Shown here: piece by piece, positions 5,504 through 8,015 of the stretch
Position numbering within the stretch: the first letter of the stretch is position 1
How the letters are laid out: each line of letters begins with the position of its first letter
Origin: Rhizobium sp. LCM 4573
GTDB taxonomy: Bacteria > Pseudomonadota > Alphaproteobacteria > Rhizobiales > Rhizobiaceae
Reading direction: 5' to 3'
Assembly (NCBI RefSeq): GCF_001854865.1
Contig: NZ_MDDW01000026.1
Span: 381,414 to 389,428 of the forward strand
Length of the DNA: 8,015 nt
Program-made: the position numbers and the translations under genes
The notes under the pieces: generated by a model
What the model was told of the DNA's origin: nothing
The model's input: the letters and a program-made list of their open reading frames with translations, nothing else
Databases searched by the model: none

Positions 5504-6412
5504 TCACCCCCCCATGCCCGGCAGGACGGCGCCACTCTTGCGCGCCAGGATTTTCGCGACGGCGGCATCATCCTCCAGCCCGAGCCCCGCTTCGGCAGCT
5601 TCGAGGAAAAGCTGCATCGCTGCTGTGGCGAGCGGTGTTACCGCACCTGCTTTCTGCGCCTCGCTCGCCACGATGCCGAGATCCTTGACGAATATGTTGA
5701 CGGCCGAACGCGGGGTGTAGTCACCCGTGACGATATGCTCGCCCCGATTTTCGAACATCCACGAGGAACCGGCGGAAACCCGCAGCACATCATAGAGGGT
5801 TTTGAGATCGATCCCGCTCTTTGCGGCAAGCGTCATTGCTTCGGCGGTTGCGGCGATATGCACGCCGGCCAGAAGCTGGTTGATCATCTTTACCTGGGAG
5901 CCGGGACCGGCGCGATCTCCAAGACGGAAAACCCTGGCGGACACGGCATCCAGTGCGGCAGACGCGCGCGAAAATGCCTCGCCCGAGCCGGACGCCATGA
6001 CAGTGATCTCGCCCGACAGTGCTCGCTGGTGCCCACCGGAAACCGGTGCATCGATGACCAGCATGCCTGCTGTCTCCAATCTCTCCGCAATGGCGACAGA
6101 CGCGCTTGGCGCCATGGTGGTGCAGAGCAGGAAGACCGTCGAGGGTCGCGCGCCCTCGAGCGCCCCTTGCACCCCGAAAAGCACGTCCTCGACTTGCTTG
6201 CTGTTGACGACATAGACGAAGACGACATCGGCTGCCTTCACGGCTGCGGCAGCCGTGGCGCAGGCAAGACCACCCGCCTGAGCAAAACGCACCAGCACAT
6301 CAGAGCGCACGTCGCACCCATGCACGGCAAAACCCGACCTTAGCAGGGAAAGCGCGGCACCCCAGCCCATCGATCCCAGCCCGATTACGGCCGCTTGACC
6401 TGAAACCTCCAC
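5504..6412 (-). CDS. ltnD: L-threonate dehydrogenase (beta-hydroxyacid dehydrogenase family)
   Basis: A 302-residue NAD-dependent enzyme that is expected to oxidise L-threonate to 2-oxo-tetronate, the first step of the pathway. The Rossmann motif is GLGSMG at 11-16. D34 after the second strand (HGCDVRSD) suggests NAD+ rather than NADP+. The substrate signature DAPVSGG is at 121-127, the catalytic lysine is K175 in GSQVKMINQLL with N178, and FVKDLG at 242-246 is the C-terminal family motif. Length is usual for the family (290-305). The only good start is GTG 6412, with AAGGGA upstream at a suitable distance. It is the first gene of the operon, reads away from the LacI-type regulator and is likely repressed by it through the palindromes at 6448-6465. 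Other family members act on 3-hydroxyisobutyrate or tartronate semialdehyde, and the assignment to threonate rests largely on the otnK-otnC-otnI neighbours. Confidence 0.9.
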   Translation of the reverse strand: MEVSGQAAVIGLGSMGWGAALSLLRSGFAVHGCDVRSDVLVRFAQAGGLACATAAAAVKAADVVFVYVVNSKQVEDVLFGVQGALEGARPSTVFLLCTTMAPSASVAIAERLETAGMLVIDAPVSGGHQRALSGEITVMASGSGEAFSRASAALDAVSARVFRLGDRAGPGSQVKMINQLLAGVHIAATAEAMTLAAKSGIDLKTLYDVLRVSAGSSWMFENRGEHIVTGDYTPRSAVNIFVKDLGIVASEAQKAGAVTPLATAAMQLFLEAAEAGLGLEDDAAVAKILARKSGAVLPGMGG

Positions 6413-6446
6413 GGAGTTCCCTTTCCGCTTAAATCTTCACTGTTAC

Positions 6447-6465
6447 CGATACCGGTATCGATACC
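6447..6465. promoter_or_regulatory. Operator array: two overlapping perfect palindromes, probably for the LacI-family regulator
   Basis: Three adjoining hexamers GATACC (6448-6453), GGTATC (6454-6459) and GATACC (6460-6465) alternate in orientation. They create two perfect palindromes that share the middle hexamer: CGATACCGGTATCG (6447-6460) and GGTATCGATACC (6454-6465). An imperfect fourth copy, GTTACC, precedes them at 6442-6447. Sites of this kind with a central CG pair are typical of LacI-family repressors. The array covers the expected -10 box and transcription start of ltnD, so binding there should repress the operon. The proposed cognate regulator is encoded 116 bases away. Confidence 0.7.
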
Positions 6466-6492
6466 ATCGAATGTTTTACCCTGGGATGTCAA
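6463..6492 (-). promoter_or_regulatory. Promoter of the ltnD-otnK-otnC-otnI operon
   Basis: On the minus strand a perfect -35 box TTGACA (6492-6487) is followed by 18 bases and GATGGT (6468-6463) as a poor -10 that keeps the key A2 and T6. Transcription would start near 6456, in the middle of the operator array, leaving a leader of about 45 bases before GTG 6412. The -35 is convincing; the exact -10 is less so. Confidence 0.55.
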
Positions 6493-6503
6493 TAGCGTAC
6501 TAT
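6475..6503 (+). promoter_or_regulatory. Divergent promoter of the LacI-family regulator gene
   Basis: On the plus strand TTTACC (6475-6480), 17 bases and TACTAT (6498-6503) make a fair sigma70-like promoter. It interleaves with the ltnD promoter on the other strand and lies about 10 bases from the operator array, so the regulator may affect its own expression. The start would be near 6510, with a leader of about 70 bases. Confidence 0.45.
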
Positions 6504-6580
6504 TTCCATTCGGCCGCAAAACGTCCTATGACAGGGGCCAGGTTGGCGGAAATCAGCGGCCATCAGGGGATCCACACGGG

Positions 6581-7585
6581 ATGCGAAAACCCACTCTTGA
6601 AGAAGTCGCCGCCGAAGCCGGCGTCAGCAAGATGACGGCATCCCGGGCGCTTCGTGGGGCAAGCGATGTCTCCAAGGAAACCCGTGCGAAGGTTCTGAAT
6701 GCGGCCGAGCGCCTCAGCTATGTGGGAAACCGGCTGGCACTTTCGCTTTCCTCCCAGCGGACCAACTTGGTCGCCGTCGTCGTACCCAGCATGTCGAACA
6801 TCGTATTTCCCGAGGTCCTGGCAGGTATTTCGGCTGCACTGGAAGGGTCCGGCATGCAGGCTGTCTTCGGCATATCCGATTACGATCCGGCAAAAGAGCA
6901 CGCAATCATTCGCGACATGCTCTCCTGGCAGCCCTCCGCCATTATCGTCACCGGTCTCGACCAGCCGGGAGAAACAGCCAGAATGCTCCAGAGTGCGGCG
7001 ATACCGGTAATCCAGATCATGGATCTCGACGGAACTCCGGTCGATTTCAACGTCGGGCTCTCGCACGGAAGGGCCGGAGAAGACATGGCGCGGGCGCTGC
7101 TTGCTGCCGGCCGCAAACGGTTCGGCTATATCGGAAGCGCGCTTGACAGGGATTTGCGCGCGGGCAAGCGCAAGGTGGGTTTCGAACGCGTCTTGCGCGA
7201 AAGCGGTCTCGGTTTCGTCGAGCAGCAACAGGACAGTGCCTTCTCCTCGATCGCGCTCGGAAAGCGGCTGACGAGCACCATGTTGGCCACCGCCCCGGAT
7301 CTCGATTGTATCTACTATTCCAATGACGACATGGCGACCGGCGGCCTCTTCGCCTGCATGGAACTCGGCATCCCAACGCCGGAAAACATCCTGATCGCCG
7401 GCTTCAACGGGCTGGACCTTGCCCAGGCACTGCCGGTCAGGATTGCGACCTCCAGATCTCCGCGCCGCATGATCGGCGAGACTGCGGGAAAGCTGGCACG
7501 AGAGGCGGTAACAACCGAAGCCGCCTCTCTTCAGAAGGTGTTTTCCTTCATTCCGGAAATCACGGGCGTGCCGCACCTGCAGTAG
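6581..7585 (+). CDS. LacI-family transcriptional regulator, probable repressor of the tetronate operon
   Basis: A 334-residue regulator of standard LacI/GalR length. The N-terminal helix-turn-helix is PTLEEVAAEAGVSKMTASRALRG (residues 4-26), followed by the hinge with LSYVGNRLALSLSSQRT and a periplasmic-binding-protein-like effector domain from about 60 (LVAVVVPSMSNIVFPEVLAGI) through GFNGLDLA to the end. Its closest style is the GntR/gluconate subgroup of LacI regulators. The inducer is probably a pathway intermediate or substrate such as threonate or an oxo-tetronate; this is inferred from its position. It is divergent from ltnD across 168 bases that carry the palindromic operators. ATG 6581 is the natural start because the helix-turn-helix begins at residue 4; AGGGGA lies 11 bases upstream as a rather distant Shine-Dalgarno sequence. 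A copy of the operator core sits inside the gene at 6999-7009. A large ORF on the opposite strand of this gene has no family features and is a shadow. Confidence 0.92.
   Translation: MRKPTLEEVAAEAGVSKMTASRALRGASDVSKETRAKVLNAAERLSYVGNRLALSLSSQRTNLVAVVVPSMSNIVFPEVLAGISAALEGSGMQAVFGISDYDPAKEHAIIRDMLSWQPSAIIVTGLDQPGETARMLQSAAIPVIQIMDLDGTPVDFNVGLSHGRAGEDMARALLAAGRKRFGYIGSALDRDLRAGKRKVGFERVLRESGLGFVEQQQDSAFSSIALGKRLTSTMLATAPDLDCIYYSNDDMATGGLFACMELGIPTPENILIAGFNGLDLAQALPVRIATSRSPRRMIGETAGKLAREAVTTEAASLQKVFSFIPEITGVPHLQ
6999..7009. promoter_or_regulatory. Possible auxiliary LacI-type operator inside the regulator gene
   Basis: CGATACCGGTA repeats the core of the main operator (6447-6457) and is spelled with the Ile codon ATA and the Val codon GTA, both uncommon in GC-rich rhizobia. 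It lies 552 bases from the main site, centre to centre. Looping with the main operator would be analogous to lac O3/O1 action but is inferred only. Confidence 0.28.
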
Positions 7586-7624
7586 ACGATCATCTATCTA
7601 AGGCGGCAGGACCGGTTCGCTCGT

Positions 7625-8015
7625 TCAGACAGCATCCCGCACCCGCAGCCAGGCATTGTGCAGGTGCTTGCCAATGATCGCGACGAGCGTCTCCACATCG
7701 CGCTTTTCGAGAGCTGCGACGATGTCCTCGTGCTCTGCCATGGCTGCTGCCCACCGCTCCGGCCCTTCATGTCCGATGAAACGAATTCGTTTCAGCCGAG
7801 CCTGCAGTGTGGCATGAAAAGCCGACAAATGCGGATTGTCGGCCAACGCGACCAGGGACGTATGGATCTGCTGGTTGAGCCTATAATATTCCATCCGCTC
7901 GCCGGCTTCGTAGTGCGCCCTCATGCGGTCGTGAAGTTCGCGCACGCGCGCGATCTCCTCGTCACTCGCCACCTCGCAGGCAAGACGCGCCGCCAGTTCC
8001 TCCATCGCCCGGATC
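7625..8015 (-). CDS. GntR-family transcriptional regulator, FCD (FadR C-terminal) domain, N-terminus beyond right edge
   Basis: The visible 130 residues are the all-helical FCD effector-binding domain of a FadR-subfamily GntR regulator. They include RAMEELAARLA at the start, NQQIHTSL with the first conserved His, AEHEDIVAALEKRD, and IGKHLHNAW close to the C-terminus. These His residues, with the N or D four residues before the first, form the metal/ligand site in the family; here that position is Asn. The frame stays open to position 8015, so the internal ATG at 8005 is not the start, and the winged-helix DNA-binding domain (about 80-100 residues) lies outside the window. It is convergent with the LacI-family gene, 39 bases apart. 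FCD regulators often sense sugar acids or organic acids, so it may control a related catabolic or transport operon to the right, but nothing here proves a link with the tetronate genes. Confidence 0.88.
   Translation of the reverse strand, partial: IRAMEELAARLACEVASDEEIARVRELHDRMRAHYEAGERMEYYRLNQQIHTSLVALADNPHLSAFHATLQARLKRIRFIGHEGPERWAAAMAEHEDIVAALEKRDVETLVAIIGKHLHNAWLRVRDAV

Noticed and set aside
5735..6343. Plus-strand ORF of 202 residues opposite ltnD
   Set aside because: Shadow of ltnD; no motif and no supporting start signal.
6563..7576. Long minus-strand ORF (337 residues) opposite the LacI-family gene
   Set aside because: It is the antisense shadow of a clear LacI-family gene and has an Arg/His/Gly-rich composition with no family motif.

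Overview
The window looks like chromosome or megaplasmid sequence from an alphaproteobacterium of the Rhizobiaceae type (Rhizobium/Agrobacterium/Sinorhizobium-like). This rests on the GC-rich coding sequence, the style of the LacI- and GntR-family regulators and the sugar-acid catabolic operon. The genus is an inference from protein and codon style; no database was searched.

Left part (1-1810): a visibly more AT-rich, accessory-looking stretch. It holds the 5' portion of an OafA/YrhL-type membrane acyltransferase on the minus strand, running off the left edge and interrupted by a one-base frameshift near 77. Next come a small unrecognised minus-strand ORF with a good ribosome binding site (482-691), a gene-poor spacer with an interrupted inverted repeat, and a plus-strand gene (902-1810) encoding a nucleotidyltransferase (MNT) domain fused to a HEPN domain.

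Centre (1936-6412): a tightly packed minus-strand operon, read from right to left as ltnD, otnK, otnC, otnI and then a classical SDR oxidoreductase. The first four make up the published L-threonate (tetronate) catabolic pathway. L-threonate is oxidised to 2-oxo-tetronate (LtnD), isomerised to 3-oxo-tetronate (OtnI), phosphorylated (OtnK, formerly DUF1537) and decarboxylated by the class II aldolase-like OtnC to dihydroxyacetone phosphate and CO2. Junctions between these four are 4-base overlaps or a 2-base gap, which suggests translational coupling. The SDR follows after 97 bases with its own strong Shine-Dalgarno sequence; its substrate is unknown.

Right part (6413-8015): a divergently transcribed LacI-family regulator (6581-7585) shares a 168-base intergenic region with ltnD. 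That region holds two opposed sigma70-like promoters and three adjacent GATACC/GGTATC hexamers forming two overlapping perfect palindromes, placed where a repressor would block the ltnD promoter. The core CGATACCGGTA recurs inside otnK and inside the lacI-type gene, which could be auxiliary operators in the manner of lac O2/O3. A GntR-family regulator with an FCD domain enters from the right edge on the minus strand, convergent with the LacI gene.

No rRNA, tRNA, CRISPR array, insertion sequence or transporter gene was seen. The main pathway is known biology. The least explained items are the possible three-site operator arrangement, the extra SDR gene, the MNT-HEPN fusion and the frameshifted acyltransferase.
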